64,000 nt of DNA from RGIG5612 sp045616165 (lineage in GTDB: Bacteria > Bacillota > Clostridia > Lachnospirales > Lachnospiraceae): NCBI GenBank assembly GCA_045616165.1, contig JAZLGF010000029.1, positions 1 through 64,000 of the forward strand. The letters are read 5' to 3'. This document shows positions 16,129 through 24,545 of this stretch, piece after piece (the first letter of the stretch is position 1; each line of letters begins with the position of its first letter). Both the position numbers and the translations under genes were made by a program. The notes beneath the pieces were generated by a model that was not told where the DNA came from, did no database searches, and saw nothing but the letters and a program-made list of their open reading frames with translations.

Positions 16129-17022
16129 TTATCTATTTTCGAAGAATTGCTTTATTCCTATTACTAAGCCATCAGCAAGATTGCTAAGTGTTTTCATAGA
16201 ATGATCCGATGCTGAGTTTCCAAGTTCTATTTCTGTTGCCGGGATAGTGCTATATGATGTAATAACTAAATCTACCGGTTCAAATCCTTCTTGATATATC
16301 TTTATTCCTTTAGCTCTTAGCCCTTCTATTAAGCTTGTTCCTAGTGCGTCACAATTTTCCCAGTTCCAAATAACTGGTGACATTCTTTTTATTTCATTTG
16401 GAATTGACGCAAAGAAACATCCTTTATCATATTTCAATCCATCTCCGTCCCAATGTATTGCTATATTTATATCTGCAACATTATTAGCTATAAGCGTTCT
16501 TGCTACATTGTCGAGTTGCACATCTTCTCCATCTCTTATCATTAGAACGTCAAAACCTTCTTTCAAAAGTTTATTTCTTAATATTTTGGCTTCTAATAAA
16601 TTAACGTCTGCCTCGGCTGTTCCATCATGGAAAACCATGCCTTGAGAAGAGGCTACCGCGAAAACTGAACCTGCACCACTAACATCACCAGTGAATTTTC
16701 CGGAATAGTCCGGATGACATGGTATTTTTTTATCTTCTCCACCTTTTGTTCCATGTCCCGCATTAAGAGAAACAACAATTCCATTTCCATTTTCTGCGTG
16801 ATATAAAACAGCCTGACCGCTAGTTATTTCTGCTAATGAGCCATATTGCCAGGAAGAGTCAAAACCTATATTATCAGTAGGAACTGTTGGAGTTTCCGGT
16901 TCAGTTTCAGTTTCTATTTCTTCGATTGATGTTGGCTCTTCTTTTTGTTCTTTCTTGCCGCATGCACTAACTAATGTTATCGCTAGAACTAATATTATAA
17001 TTAAAGCTATTATTTTTTTCAT
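16129..17022 (-). CDS. Lipoprotein with N-acetylmuramoyl-L-alanine amidase (Amidase_3) domain
   Basis: Probable zinc amidase that cleaves the lactyl-peptide bond of peptidoglycan. The lipoprotein signal ends at LVSACGKK, followed by an acidic Glu/Thr/Pro linker. The catalytic domain contains SLNAGHGTKGG (first His ligand), LLEAKILRNKLLKEGFDVLM (Glu), NIAIHWDGDG (second His) and ATEIELGNSASD (catalytic Glu region). The ATG at 17022 follows GGAGAAAG; a TTG further up overlaps it. Length is 297 residues. The insertion between the first His and the LLEAK helix is longer than in short amidases. It is monocistronic by position. Confidence 0.85.
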   Translation of the reverse strand: MKKIIALIIILVLAITLVSACGKKEQKEEPTSIEEIETETEPETPTVPTDNIGFDSSWQYGSLAEITSGQAVLYHAENGNGIVVSLNAGHGTKGGEDKKIPCHPDYSGKFTGDVSGAGSVFAVASSQGMVFHDGTAEADVNLLEAKILRNKLLKEGFDVLMIRDGEDVQLDNVARTLIANNVADINIAIHWDGDGLKYDKGCFFASIPNEIKRMSPVIWNWENCDALGTSLIEGLRAKGIKIYQEGFEPVDLVITSYSTIPATEIELGNSASDHSMKTLSNLADGLVIGIKQFFENR

Positions 17023-17076
17023 GTCTTTCTCCAAAATAATATATTTATTTAATTATACCCAATTTGCAAATCTTTT

Positions 17077-17111
17077 CAAAAAGAAAGTCCCTTGAAATTT
17101 CAAGGGACTTT
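17077..17111 (-). terminator. Terminator of the rplJ-rplL operon
   Basis: A 28-base perfect palindrome built on AAAGTCCCTTGAAA (17084-17111) is followed leftward by CTTTTTG, 24 bases past the rplL stop. Confidence 0.8.
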
Positions 17112-17135
17112 TGGAAACATTCAAAATTAATCGAA

Positions 17136-17510
17136 TTATTTTGCTGTACCTGTTGCGCCTTCTTCTTTTAACTTAGCGATAAGGTCATCAGCTTCTGCCT
17201 TTGTAACGCCTTCTTTGATAACTGAAGGAGCACCATCAACAAGGTCTTTAGCTTCTTTAAGTCCGAGTCCTGTGTAGTCACGAACGATTTTGATAACTTT
17301 AACTTTGTTAGGGCCAACTTCTGTTAACTCTACGTCAAATTCTGTTTTCTCTTCTGCTGCTTCTGCGCCTGCACCTGCTGCTGCTACAACAACACCTGCT
17401 GCTGCGCTAACGCCGAATTCTTCTTCACATGCTTTTACTAATTCATTTAATTCTAATACAGATAATTCCTTGATTGCTGCAATAAATTCTTCTGTAGTTA
17501 ATTTTGCCAT
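17136..17510 (-). CDS. rplL: 50S ribosomal protein L7/L12
   Basis: Multicopy stalk protein that recruits translation GTPases. The 124-residue sequence has the N-terminal dimerisation helices (LTTEEFIAAIKELSVLELNE), an Ala-rich hinge, and the C-terminal domain with KVKVIKIVRDYTGLGLKEAK and APSVIKEGVTKAEADDLIAK. It follows rplJ with about 70 bases between, under the same L10-leader promoter. Confidence 0.97.
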   Translation of the reverse strand: MAKLTTEEFIAAIKELSVLELNELVKACEEEFGVSAAAGVVVAAAGAGAEAAEEKTEFDVELTEVGPNKVKVIKIVRDYTGLGLKEAKDLVDGAPSVIKEGVTKAEADDLIAKLKEEGATGTAK

Positions 17511-17579
17511 TTTATTTTCCTCCTATTAAATAGTTTGGCCTAGGGCCTGTGATTTTCTTTTTTAGATTTTTTGAAACTC

Positions 17580-18251
17580 TTAAGCTTCTGCTGGAGCTTC
17601 TTCTGCAGGTGCTTCTTCTACAGGAGCTTCTGCTGGAGTTTCCTCTACTGGAGCTTCCTCTGCTGGAGCTTCTTCTGCTGGAGCTTCCTCTGCTGGAGCT
17701 TCCTCTGCTGGAGCTTCTTCTACTGGAGCTTCTTCTGCTGGAGCTTCCTCTTTAGCACATGCTGCGCCACCGCCGTTTTCTGCGATCTGATTAAGAACAC
17801 GAGCAAGGTTAGCGATAGGTGATTGCATGCTGCCAAATAATCTTCCAAGTAATTCTTCTCTTCCAGGGATATTAGCAATTGCTACGATATCTTCTGGTCC
17901 GTAGTAGTTACCTTCAACTACGCCGGCTTTGAGCTCTAATGCTGGAGCTGTTTTAGCAAACTTGTTGATTATTCTAGCTGGGGCTGTTGCATCTTCTTTT
18001 GAAATTGCAATAGCTGTTGGTCCTTCTAAGTTAGCAGATAAGCCTTCAAATTCAGTATCTTTAACTGCAAAGTTAATCATTGTGTTTTTGTAAACTTTGT
18101 AAACGATTCCAGCTGCTCTTAATTCTTTACGAAGAGCTGTGTCTTGTTCAACAGTAAGTCCACGATAATCAACAAGAACTGCTGCTTGAGCACCATTTAA
18201 CTGGTCTGCAATTTCCTGAATTATTGGCTGTTTTAATTCGACTTTTGCCAT
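17580..18251 (-). CDS. rplJ: 50S ribosomal protein L10 with repetitive acidic tail
   Basis: Base of the ribosomal stalk. Residues 1-165 are a normal L10 (KQPIIQEIADQLNGAQAAVL, VDYRGLTVEQDTALRKELR), and the L12-binding helix LGRLFGSMQSPIANLARVLN is intact. The remaining roughly 57 residues are a low-complexity extension of EEAPA/EEAPV units after AACAK. L10 is usually about 165-175 residues, so the tail is an addition, encoded by near-identical 15-bp repeats. Such tails occur on L10 of some Clostridia, but their function is unclear. The gene is controlled by the L10 leader upstream. Confidence 0.96.
   Translation of the reverse strand: MAKVELKQPIIQEIADQLNGAQAAVLVDYRGLTVEQDTALRKELRAAGIVYKVYKNTMINFAVKDTEFEGLSANLEGPTAIAISKEDATAPARIINKFAKTAPALELKAGVVEGNYYGPEDIVAIANIPGREELLGRLFGSMQSPIANLARVLNQIAENGGGAACAKEEAPAEEAPVEEAPAEEAPAEEAPAEEAPAEEAPVEETPAEAPVEEAPAEEAPAEA
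17583..17753. repeat. 15-bp tandem repeats within rplJ
   Basis: About eleven 15-bp units of the type GCTGGAGCTTCCTCT, some shortened or varied (TCTACTGGAGCT), encode the EEAP[AV] tail of L10. Units are multiples of three, so expansion or contraction stays in frame. The array could vary in length among strains. Confidence 0.85.
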
Positions 18252-18261
18252 TTTGTTTCCT

Positions 18262-18399
18262 CCTTTTTAGATTTTTTTGCCAAAACTGAGGATATAAAAA
18301 CCCTCTATGCCTAGACATAGAGGGAGTTAGAGTTCAATCTCGTTTTCCTCGGTAGGTTGCATGCGTTACGAGTTTTACTCACCTACTGTCTTCGGCAAC
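18262..18399 (-). promoter_or_regulatory. L10 leader with attenuator
   Basis: The leader of the leftward rplJ transcript contains the L10-binding core GCCGAAGACAGTAGGTG paired with CTACCGAGG across a multi-stem region. It then carries a strong hairpin CCCTCTATG/CATAGAGGG followed by TTTTTAT. This matches the known L10 leader, in which L10(L12)4 binding halts transcription or translation of rplJL. The terminal hairpin looks like an attenuator. Confidence 0.88.
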
Positions 18400-18405
18400 T
18401 ATAAA

Positions 18406-18434
18406 AATTTAACATAAGCAATATGCTATGTCAA
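18406..18434 (-). promoter_or_regulatory. Promoter of rplJ-rplL
   Basis: Leftward TTGACA (18429-18434), 17-base spacer, TAAATT (18406-18411). Transcription would start just at the L10 leader. Confidence 0.8.
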
Positions 18435-18448
18435 GTTTTTGTATTTAA

Positions 18449-19144
18449 TTAGTTAGTTAATTTAGCTACGTTAATTTTAACGCCAGGGCCCATTGTTGAA
18501 GCTACTGTGATTGACTTAAGGTATGTTCCTTTAAGTGCTGCTGGACGAGCCTTAATAATAGCATCAAGAAGTGCCTGGAAGTTTTCTTGTAACTGTTCTG
18601 TTGTAAAGCTTGCTTTTCCAACTGGTACATGAACGATATTAGCTTTATCTAATCTGTACTCAATTTTACCAGCTTTGATTTCCTGGATAGCTTTAGCAAC
18701 ATCCATTGTAACTGTACCAGCTTTTGGGTTTGGCATTAATCCTTTAGGTCCTAAAACTTTACCTAAACGACCAACAACACCCATCATATCTGGAGTTGCT
18801 ACAACAACGTCATATTCAAACCAGTTTTCGTTCTGAATCTTTGGAATTAATTCCTCTGCTCCTACGAAATCAGCGCCAGCTTCTTGAGCTTCTTTTTCTT
18901 TTTCGCCTTTAGCGAAAACTAATACTCTAACAGTTTTTCCTGTGCCGTGTGGTAAAACAACAGCACCACGGATTTGCTGGTCTGCGTGACGTCCGTCACA
19001 ACCTGTTCTGATATGAACTTCTACTGTCTCATCGAATTTTGCTGTTGCGCCTTTTTTTACAAGGTCTAAAGCTTCAGCAACATCGTATTGAGTCATTCTA
19101 TCAATATTTTTAGCTGCTTCTAAATATTTCTTTCCGTGTTTCAT
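18449..19144 (-). CDS. rplA: 50S ribosomal protein L1
   Basis: Binds 23S rRNA at the L1 stalk and usually represses its own operon. It contains KHGKKYLEAAKNIDRMTQYD, the VLPHGTGKTVRVLVFAKGE segment, the signature LGPKGLMPNPKAGTV and a normal C-terminus over 231 residues. It lies 11 bases after rplK and is followed by the separate L10-leader promoter. Confidence 0.97.
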   Translation of the reverse strand: MKHGKKYLEAAKNIDRMTQYDVAEALDLVKKGATAKFDETVEVHIRTGCDGRHADQQIRGAVVLPHGTGKTVRVLVFAKGEKEKEAQEAGADFVGAEELIPKIQNENWFEYDVVVATPDMMGVVGRLGKVLGPKGLMPNPKAGTVTMDVAKAIQEIKAGKIEYRLDKANIVHVPVGKASFTTEQLQENFQALLDAIIKARPAALKGTYLKSITVASTMGPGVKINVAKLTN

Positions 19145-19155
19145 CTTAAGACCTC

Positions 19156-19581
19156 CTATTCTTCTACTAATACGCCCATGCTACGGCATGTACCAGCGAT
19201 CATACTCATTGCTGCCTCTAGTGATGCTGCATTTAAGTCTTGCATCTTTGTTTCAGCAATCTGCTGTAAGTCAGCCTTAGAGATAGTTGCAACTTTCTTT
19301 CTGTTTGGTTCGCCTGAACCTGATTGAAGTTTGCAAGCTTTCTTAATAAGAACTGCAGCAGGAGGAGTCTTTGTAATGAATGTGTAACTTCTGTCTGCAT
19401 ATACAGTAATAACAACTGGGATAATCATTCCCGGCTGATCTGCTGTTCTTGCATTAAATTCTTTTGTGAACTGAACGATGTTAAGACCATACTGTCCAAG
19501 AGCTGGTCCAACAGGTGGTGCAGGAGTAGCTTTTCCTGCTTCGATTTGCAATTTGATGTAACCATCGATTTTCTTTGCCAT
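19156..19581 (-). CDS. rplK: 50S ribosomal protein L11
   Basis: Part of the GTPase-associated centre. The protein begins MAKKIDGYIKLQIEAGKATP with the invariant PAPPVGPALGQYGLN and ends with IAGTCRSMGVLVEE, 141 residues as usual. The ATG at 19581 follows AGAAAGGGAGATATAATC; upstream in-frame starts are rejected on length. A CCGGCG/CGCCGG hairpin lies in the gap after nusG (about 19600-19621) and could be the operon's regulatory L1 site, which is unproven. Confidence 0.97.
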   Translation of the reverse strand: MAKKIDGYIKLQIEAGKATPAPPVGPALGQYGLNIVQFTKEFNARTADQPGMIIPVVITVYADRSYTFITKTPPAAVLIKKACKLQSGSGEPNRKKVATISKADLQQIAETKMQDLNAASLEAAMSMIAGTCRSMGVLVEE

Positions 19582-19676
19582 GATTATATCTCCCTTTCTG
19601 ATATATTTCCCGGCGCCAAGGTTCACGCCGGAATCTTAAATTTTATTTTTACAAATGAATTCTCATTTGCAATTAA

Positions 19677-20195
19677 CTACATTTTTTTGATGTCCATGAA
19701 GCTAATGTCAACAGGTGTCTCACGACCGAACATATCAACATTAATTGTAACTGTTTGTTTGCTTTCATTAACAGCAACAACCTTACCAATTGTGCCTTCC
19801 CAAACGCCTGAGATAGCAGTAACAAGATCGCCGACTGCAAAGCTGATAACAATTTTCTCACCTGTAGCAATAAGTGGTTTCATCTCTTCTTCTGATAATG
19901 GAACCGGTTTGCTTCCAGGACCAACAAAGCCTGTAACGCCTCTAGTGTTACGAACAACGTACCATGTGCTGTCATTCATAATCATGTTAATAAGAACGTA
20001 TCCAGGAAATTGTTTTTTCTGAACTTGTTTACGAGCACCATTTTTAATTTCAATAACGTCCTGCATTGGAACTATTATTTCGAAAATCTGATCTTGTAAA
20101 TGTCTGTTCTCAATTGTCTTTTCAATATTTGCTTTTACTTTATTTTCATAACCAGAATAGGTATGTACAACATACCAATTTCCGCCTTCTGCCAT
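19677..20195 (-). CDS. nusG: Transcription termination/antitermination factor NusG
   Basis: Binds RNA polymerase and modulates elongation and pausing. The 172-residue protein has the NGN domain (NWYVVHTYSGYENKVKANIE, FPGYVLINMIMNDSTWYVVR, VTGFVGPGSKPVPLSEEE) and a KOW domain (FAVGDLVTAISGVWEGTIGK). It follows secE by 13 bases in the canonical rpmG-secE-nusG order. Confidence 0.97.
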   Translation of the reverse strand: MAEGGNWYVVHTYSGYENKVKANIEKTIENRHLQDQIFEIIVPMQDVIEIKNGARKQVQKKQFPGYVLINMIMNDSTWYVVRNTRGVTGFVGPGSKPVPLSEEEMKPLIATGEKIVISFAVGDLVTAISGVWEGTIGKVVAVNESKQTVTINVDMFGRETPVDISFMDIKKM

Positions 20196-20208
20196 GTGTT
20201 AACTCCTT

Positions 20209-20409
20209 TTAAGCAATCAAACTAAGAAGCGCTTGTACGCCCATATCTAAAAGTTTGACTAAAATACCTAATATAATAGTAACTACAACAATAAGGATTG
20301 TCTTTTTAGCGGCATCCTCTTTTGTTGGCCAGATTATTTTCTTAAATTCGATTTTGAGATTCTTAAAAAAGTTACCTTTTTCTTTTTTCTCAACAGTATT
20401 ATCTGCCAT
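20209..20409 (-). CDS. secE: Preprotein translocase subunit SecE
   Basis: Small 66-residue clamp subunit of the SecYEG channel. It has the conserved cytoplasmic helix FFKNLKIEFKKIIWPTKEDA followed by a single C-terminal transmembrane segment (TILIVVVTIILGILVKLLDM). It lies between rpmG and nusG. Confidence 0.95.
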   Translation of the reverse strand: MADNTVEKKEKGNFFKNLKIEFKKIIWPTKEDAAKKTILIVVVTIILGILVKLLDMGVQALLSLIA

Positions 20410-20414
20410 TGGTA

Positions 20415-20564
20415 CTATTTTGTCTCCTTATGTAAAGTATGTTTCTTACAAAATCTACAATACTTATTTGTTTCCATACGATCTGGATGATTCTTTTTTT
20501 CTTTTGTAGTATTGTAATTTCTTTGTTTGCATTCTGTGCAAGCTAATGTAATTCTTGTTCTCAT
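20415..20564 (-). CDS. rpmG: 50S ribosomal protein L33
   Basis: A 49-residue protein starting MRTRITLACTECKQRNYNTT with both zinc-ribbon pairs, CTEC and CRFC, so it is the zinc-binding (C+) form. GGAGGAAG precedes the ATG at 20564, and a CGCC-TTTT-GGCG hairpin lies just upstream. It is the first gene of the rpmG-secE-nusG unit, with its stop five bases before secE. Confidence 0.95.
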   Translation of the reverse strand: MRTRITLACTECKQRNYNTTKEKKNHPDRMETNKYCRFCKKHTLHKETK

Positions 20565-20644
20565 TTTCTTCCTCCAAAACGCCAAAAGGCGCTTAAATTT
20601 AGCGATATAACAATAGCGGCAAAAACTCTTTAGAATTTGTCACT

Positions 20645-20664
20645 AAAAAAGGGCCTTCGCCCTT
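20645..20664 (-). terminator. Terminator of the hydrogenase-galE operon
   Basis: AAGGGC-GAAG-GCCCTT followed leftward by TTTTTTAG, 45 bases after the galE stop. It appears to be the only strong terminator after the gene series that begins at 31282. Confidence 0.8.
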
Positions 20665-20708
20665 GCTGAAATAATATATCATATAGACATATTACCGTCA
20701 ACACTTTT

Positions 20709-21725
20709 TTAGCTTAAATATCCGTCTGGATTATTGCTTTGCCAATTCCAGGAATCCTCACACATTTTTGCTAAATCTCTAGTGGCTTTCCACCCTAGTT
20801 CTTCTAAAGCTAAGCTAGAGTCTGCGTAACATGTATCGATATCGCCTGCTCTTCTAGGAGCTATTACATATGGTATTTCTTTTCCTGCGGCCTTGCCAAA
20901 AGCTTCAATTATTTGGAGAACACTATATCCATTTCCCGTTCCTAAGTTATAAATCTTAAGACCTATATGCTCTTTTTCTAATTTTTGAATAGCCTTTATA
21001 TGTCCAAGTGCAAGATCCACAACATGGATATAATCTCTTACTCCGGTTCCATCTATTGTGTCGTAATCGTTTCCGAATACATTTACTTTTTCTAATTTAC
21101 CTACTGCGACTTTTGCAACGTATGGTAATAAATTATTTGGAATTCCTGATGGGTCTTCACCGATAAGTCCACTTTCATGTGCGCCAATCGGATTAAAATA
21201 TCTAAGCAAAACAATATTCCAATCATTATCAGAAACATAAACGTCTCCTAATATTTGTTCTATCATCAGTTTTGTTCTTCCGTAAGGATTTGTAGCTGAT
21301 GTAGGAAAATCTTCCTTAATAGGAACTGTTTCTGGTTTTCCATATACTGTTGCTGATGAAGAAAATACAATATTTTTGCAACCAAACTTTTTCATTGTAT
21401 GTATAAGTGTTAATGTTCCGCCAATATTATTATCATAATATTTCATCGGAATTTCAACAGACTCTCCAACTGCTTTAAGTCCAGCAAAATGAATAACTGC
21501 TCCCGGTTTTTCTTCTTTAAATATTTTTTCCAGAGCTACGTCATCTCTAATATCCGCATTATAAAACGAAGCTTTCTTAGAGGTGATTTGAGCTACTCTT
21601 TTTAATGACTCTTCCGATGAATTAGAAAGGTTATCTACAACTACAACTTCATAGCCTGCATTTAATAATTCTAATACAGTATGACTTCCTATATAACCTG
21701 TTCCGCCTGTTACTAAAACTTTCAT
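20709..21725 (-). CDS. galE: UDP-glucose 4-epimerase
   Basis: Interconverts UDP-glucose and UDP-galactose for galactose use and polysaccharide synthesis. It is an extended short-chain dehydrogenase with GGTGYIGSHTVLELL at the N-terminus (NAD+ site), SSSATVYGKP and the catalytic NPYGRTK (YxxxK), and the substrate region LRYFNPIGAH. Length is 338 residues, standard for GalE. It is the last gene of a tightly packed leftward series, 24 bases after cdaR, an unusual neighbour since cdaA-cdaR usually precede glmM. Confidence 0.95.
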   Translation of the reverse strand: MKVLVTGGTGYIGSHTVLELLNAGYEVVVVDNLSNSSEESLKRVAQITSKKASFYNADIRDDVALEKIFKEEKPGAVIHFAGLKAVGESVEIPMKYYDNNIGGTLTLIHTMKKFGCKNIVFSSSATVYGKPETVPIKEDFPTSATNPYGRTKLMIEQILGDVYVSDNDWNIVLLRYFNPIGAHESGLIGEDPSGIPNNLLPYVAKVAVGKLEKVNVFGNDYDTIDGTGVRDYIHVVDLALGHIKAIQKLEKEHIGLKIYNLGTGNGYSVLQIIEAFGKAAGKEIPYVIAPRRAGDIDTCYADSSLALEELGWKATRDLAKMCEDSWNWQSNNPDGYLS

Positions 21726-21749
21726 AATTTTTCTATCTCTTTTTTTGTT

Positions 21750-22745
21750 TTAATTTGCTTCTTTTTCTATTGTTGCCGTGATAGTAATTGTTGTACTATC
21801 CGAATTTAATACTACTCCATCAGGAAGATATTTCGAAAGATCTACTGTGATTGAAACATCTTCACTCTTATCTTCTATAGATAAAAGTTCTGAAGGAAGC
21901 GTTATTGTTTCAATTTCGCTTATTATATTTTTAGCGCCCCTAATAGTAATATTTTCTTTTGAATAAGTAATTCCCGTACATTCCATTCCCGTTGCAGGGG
22001 TTCCTAAAGGTTCAATTGAAACATCAACTGTTTTAGCATGGGACGTTATAACCTGTACAGCCACAGTACTCTCACTTAATGATATATCACCCGTTTGTTT
22101 TATCACATCGCCTTGCGAATTCATTATTACAAGATTGCAATTAACAATTATATCTTCCGTTACATTTTTCGCATCAACATAGGCAACTGCCTTTTCAGCG
22201 GCTTTGATTACAGACTTAGGTGCTCTAAGAGTAACCTGTGCTGGAGAAGTTGATACATCTTCTACAACAACATTATTTGCAGGAGTTCCGCTAACTACTC
22301 CTTCAACCGGTATGTTCTTTTCATCCATATCTTCTATTGTAATAATCATACTAGTTGTTCTTAAAGTAATGTTAACTGAGCCGGCAAATCTTGATGAATT
22401 GCCTGTTAGTTCAACAGAAATTGGTACTGCATTTGTAATTGAAAGTTCTGAGAAATCTGCTTCTGCCAAAAAATCATCTGCTGTTAAGTTTGAAACTATA
22501 CTTCTATTTCCTGAAATAGAAATAGACGCTGTTTCCCCACTTTCAATTGTATAAACACGAGAACCATCTAATACCTTTTCTTCATGAACAATATTAACCG
22601 GTATATTCATGATAGTTCTAGTAATTGTTGGGTCATTTATATTTACAACAACGAGCCACAAGACAAACGCAAACGCTAAGGCTCCAATTTTGTACCCAAT
22701 ATTATGAACAACCCATTTTTGAAGGAACTCTTTAATTTTGGTCAT
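21750..22745 (-). CDS. cdaR: CdaR (YbbR-domain regulator of CdaA)
   Basis: A membrane-anchored extracytoplasmic protein with one N-terminal transmembrane segment (IGALAFAFVLWLVVVNINDP) and repeated YbbR domains (for example NIPVNIVHEEKVLDGSRVY, NIPVEGVVSGTPANNVVVED, VDVSIEPLGTPATGMECTGI). In Firmicutes CdaR binds and tunes the diadenylate cyclase CdaA. It overlaps cdaA by 14 bases. No glmM is adjacent. Confidence 0.92.
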   Translation of the reverse strand: MTKIKEFLQKWVVHNIGYKIGALAFAFVLWLVVVNINDPTITRTIMNIPVNIVHEEKVLDGSRVYTIESGETASISISGNRSIVSNLTADDFLAEADFSELSITNAVPISVELTGNSSRFAGSVNITLRTTSMIITIEDMDEKNIPVEGVVSGTPANNVVVEDVSTSPAQVTLRAPKSVIKAAEKAVAYVDAKNVTEDIIVNCNLVIMNSQGDVIKQTGDISLSESTVAVQVITSHAKTVDVSIEPLGTPATGMECTGITYSKENITIRGAKNIISEIETITLPSELLSIEDKSEDVSITVDLSKYLPDGVVLNSDSTTITITATIEKEAN

Positions 22746-23598
22746 CTTTGTCCTGGACTCCTTTCTTAATTTTTTCTACAATCTTTGAACTAGAAGGTTT
22801 TTGTACTTCTAAAAGCTTGTTTTTAAGCTCTACCACTTCAACTTCTTCATAAAGTTTTCCACCAAGTGCTATAGCAATTTCTCCTGTTTCTTCAGAAACA
22901 ATTATTATAAATGCATCACAAACTTCGCTCAGTCCTAAGGCTGCACGATGTCTTGTGCCATATTTTTTATTTAATGAATAATTTGATGATAAAGGCAGAT
23001 AACATGTCGCAGCTACAACCCTGTCGTTTCTAATGATTACAGCTCCATCATGAAGTGGTGTTTTATCTTCAAATATATTTTCAAGAAGCTGGCTGGAAAC
23101 AGCTGCATCTAACTCTATTCCTGAATTTTCATATTCTCTTAATCCTATACCAGTTTCAATACATATAAGCGCACCTGTCTTATTTCTAGAAAGATTAGTA
23201 GTTGCTCTTAAAACTTCGTCTAATGTATGATCAGAAAATCTAATATTTTTTCTGCCTGATGAAAACAGCCCTTTGAAGATTTTTCTTTGGCCGATTTGTT
23301 CTAATGCTCTTCTTAATTCAGGTTGGAAAATAATAAACAATCCAATAATACCAACACTAAGTGTTCTGGATGCTATCCATAAAATAGTGTTGAAACTAAA
23401 TATAGCTGCAAGCAATATGATTATTAAAATAATTATGATTCCTTTAAAAAGAGCCCATGCTCTTGTTTTCTTGAACCAAATCATTATGTAATAAAATAAG
23501 ACAGCTATGATAACTATCTCGATGGCATCTATTACAGTAAATGATGTCAGCGAGAGGTACTTATGAAAGTATGAAACAATGTTATCCCAAAAGCTCAA
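22732..23598 (-). CDS. cdaA: Membrane diadenylate cyclase CdaA
   Basis: Makes c-di-AMP from two ATP; c-di-AMP controls potassium and osmolyte transport and cell-wall homeostasis. About three transmembrane helices at the N-terminus (VIDAIEIVIIAVLFYYIMIW onward) are followed by the DisA_N cyclase domain with the catalytic motifs LHDGAVII (DGA) and GTRHRAALGLSE (RHR). Length 288 residues is typical. It overlaps the upstream membrane protein gene by four bases and cdaR by 14, so the three are likely co-translated. Confidence 0.95.
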   Translation of the reverse strand: MSFWDNIVSYFHKYLSLTSFTVIDAIEIVIIAVLFYYIMIWFKKTRAWALFKGIIIILIIILLAAIFSFNTILWIASRTLSVGIIGLFIIFQPELRRALEQIGQRKIFKGLFSSGRKNIRFSDHTLDEVLRATTNLSRNKTGALICIETGIGLREYENSGIELDAAVSSQLLENIFEDKTPLHDGAVIIRNDRVVAATCYLPLSSNYSLNKKYGTRHRAALGLSEVCDAFIIIVSEETGEIAIALGGKLYEEVEVVELKNKLLEVQKPSSSKIVEKIKKGVQDKDDQN

Positions 23599-24536
23599 GA
23601 TTTTTTCCTCTTATTAATTTTTTTAACGTTAACGATTTCTTTTTCAAAAGATGCTTTAGGAACAGCCCTTACATAGTATTGGTATTCCTCATCTTCAAAT
23701 TCTATTAGTTCAGTTCTAGCATAATCTAATGGATGGTTTATCATATTTATCAAATAAACTATTATGCCCGAACCTAATCCACCTAGTACAAGACTCAAAA
23801 GAGTTTGCGCTGTGACTGTTCCAAATATAAGCTCCGCTGTAAGCGTTATGATAACGAAAAATCCTGTACCTGATGCAATAGCTATTTCCGATGAATAATT
23901 TACGCTAATCTTTTTTAAGAAATGTACTAGCATAAATGCTCCAACCATTGCGACTATCATATACAAAAACTTATAATCAGAAAAAACTCCTTCAAGAAGC
24001 ATCTGCCCTTTTGCAAGTTCATCTAAATTAGCTGCTGAGTTTAGGGCTGTTGCATTTATATCAACATAATTGATTAAATAGTAAAATACTGTTCCAAACA
24101 ATACTGTTATCGCCGTAATCGCCGGTGCCATAATAGCAAGCAATAGTGGAATAACAAGTTCAAGTTTTATCATAAAAAGTATTGGTGTTAATATTAATAC
24201 AGCACTGTACTCAGGTGAATATCTATAAAATAGCAAATACATTATTGCCAGAATAATTGTAACTACCAATCCTACTGCAAGCGAAAGGCTAAACATCTGA
24301 ACCGCAACATAAACTAAAATTACAAGCAGAAAATATTTATATGGCGCAAATGCACCCAGCAGTGCAATTAGCAATATAATCCAAAAGTTTGTCAAAAGTG
24401 TGTTGTAACCAATATGGCTTCTTATTATTATCAAACTCACGAATAAAAGTACTGCTCTAATAGCATAATTCATAATGTTTCTATGAGCTAAATAAAAATT
24501 TCTTATTGTATTAATAATATCCGCTATTTTTTTCAT
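23595..24536 (-). CDS. Polytopic membrane protein of unknown function, upstream of cdaA
   Basis: A 313-residue protein with roughly eight to ten hydrophobic segments, for example NFWIILLIALLGAFAPYKYF and FLLVILVYVAVQMFSLSLAV, and a basic cytoplasmic tail (NVKKINKRKKS). No transporter signature is recognised. The ATGA overlap with cdaA suggests a membrane partner of c-di-AMP synthesis or of the cell envelope, but this is inferred only from position. Confidence 0.75.
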   Translation of the reverse strand: MKKIADIINTIRNFYLAHRNIMNYAIRAVLLFVSLIIIRSHIGYNTLLTNFWIILLIALLGAFAPYKYFLLVILVYVAVQMFSLSLAVGLVVTIILAIMYLLFYRYSPEYSAVLILTPILFMIKLELVIPLLLAIMAPAITAITVLFGTVFYYLINYVDINATALNSAANLDELAKGQMLLEGVFSDYKFLYMIVAMVGAFMLVHFLKKISVNYSSEIAIASGTGFFVIITLTAELIFGTVTAQTLLSLVLGGLGSGIIVYLINMINHPLDYARTELIEFEDEEYQYYVRAVPKASFEKEIVNVKKINKRKKS

Positions 24537-24545
24537 GTTGGTATA

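Noticed and set aside
17583..17753. Regular short repeats resembling a CRISPR array
   Set aside because: Units are 15 bp without spacers and lie in frame inside rplJ; no cas genes are near.
17549..17822. Rightward Leu/Trp-rich frames across the rplJ repeats
   Set aside because: They are shadows of the EEAPA-encoding tandem repeats on the other strand, with no ribosome binding site and no plausible protein composition.
23273..23491. 72-codon frame opposite cdaA
   Set aside because: Lies wholly within the well-supported cdaA gene; composition follows the complement of its hydrophobic helices.
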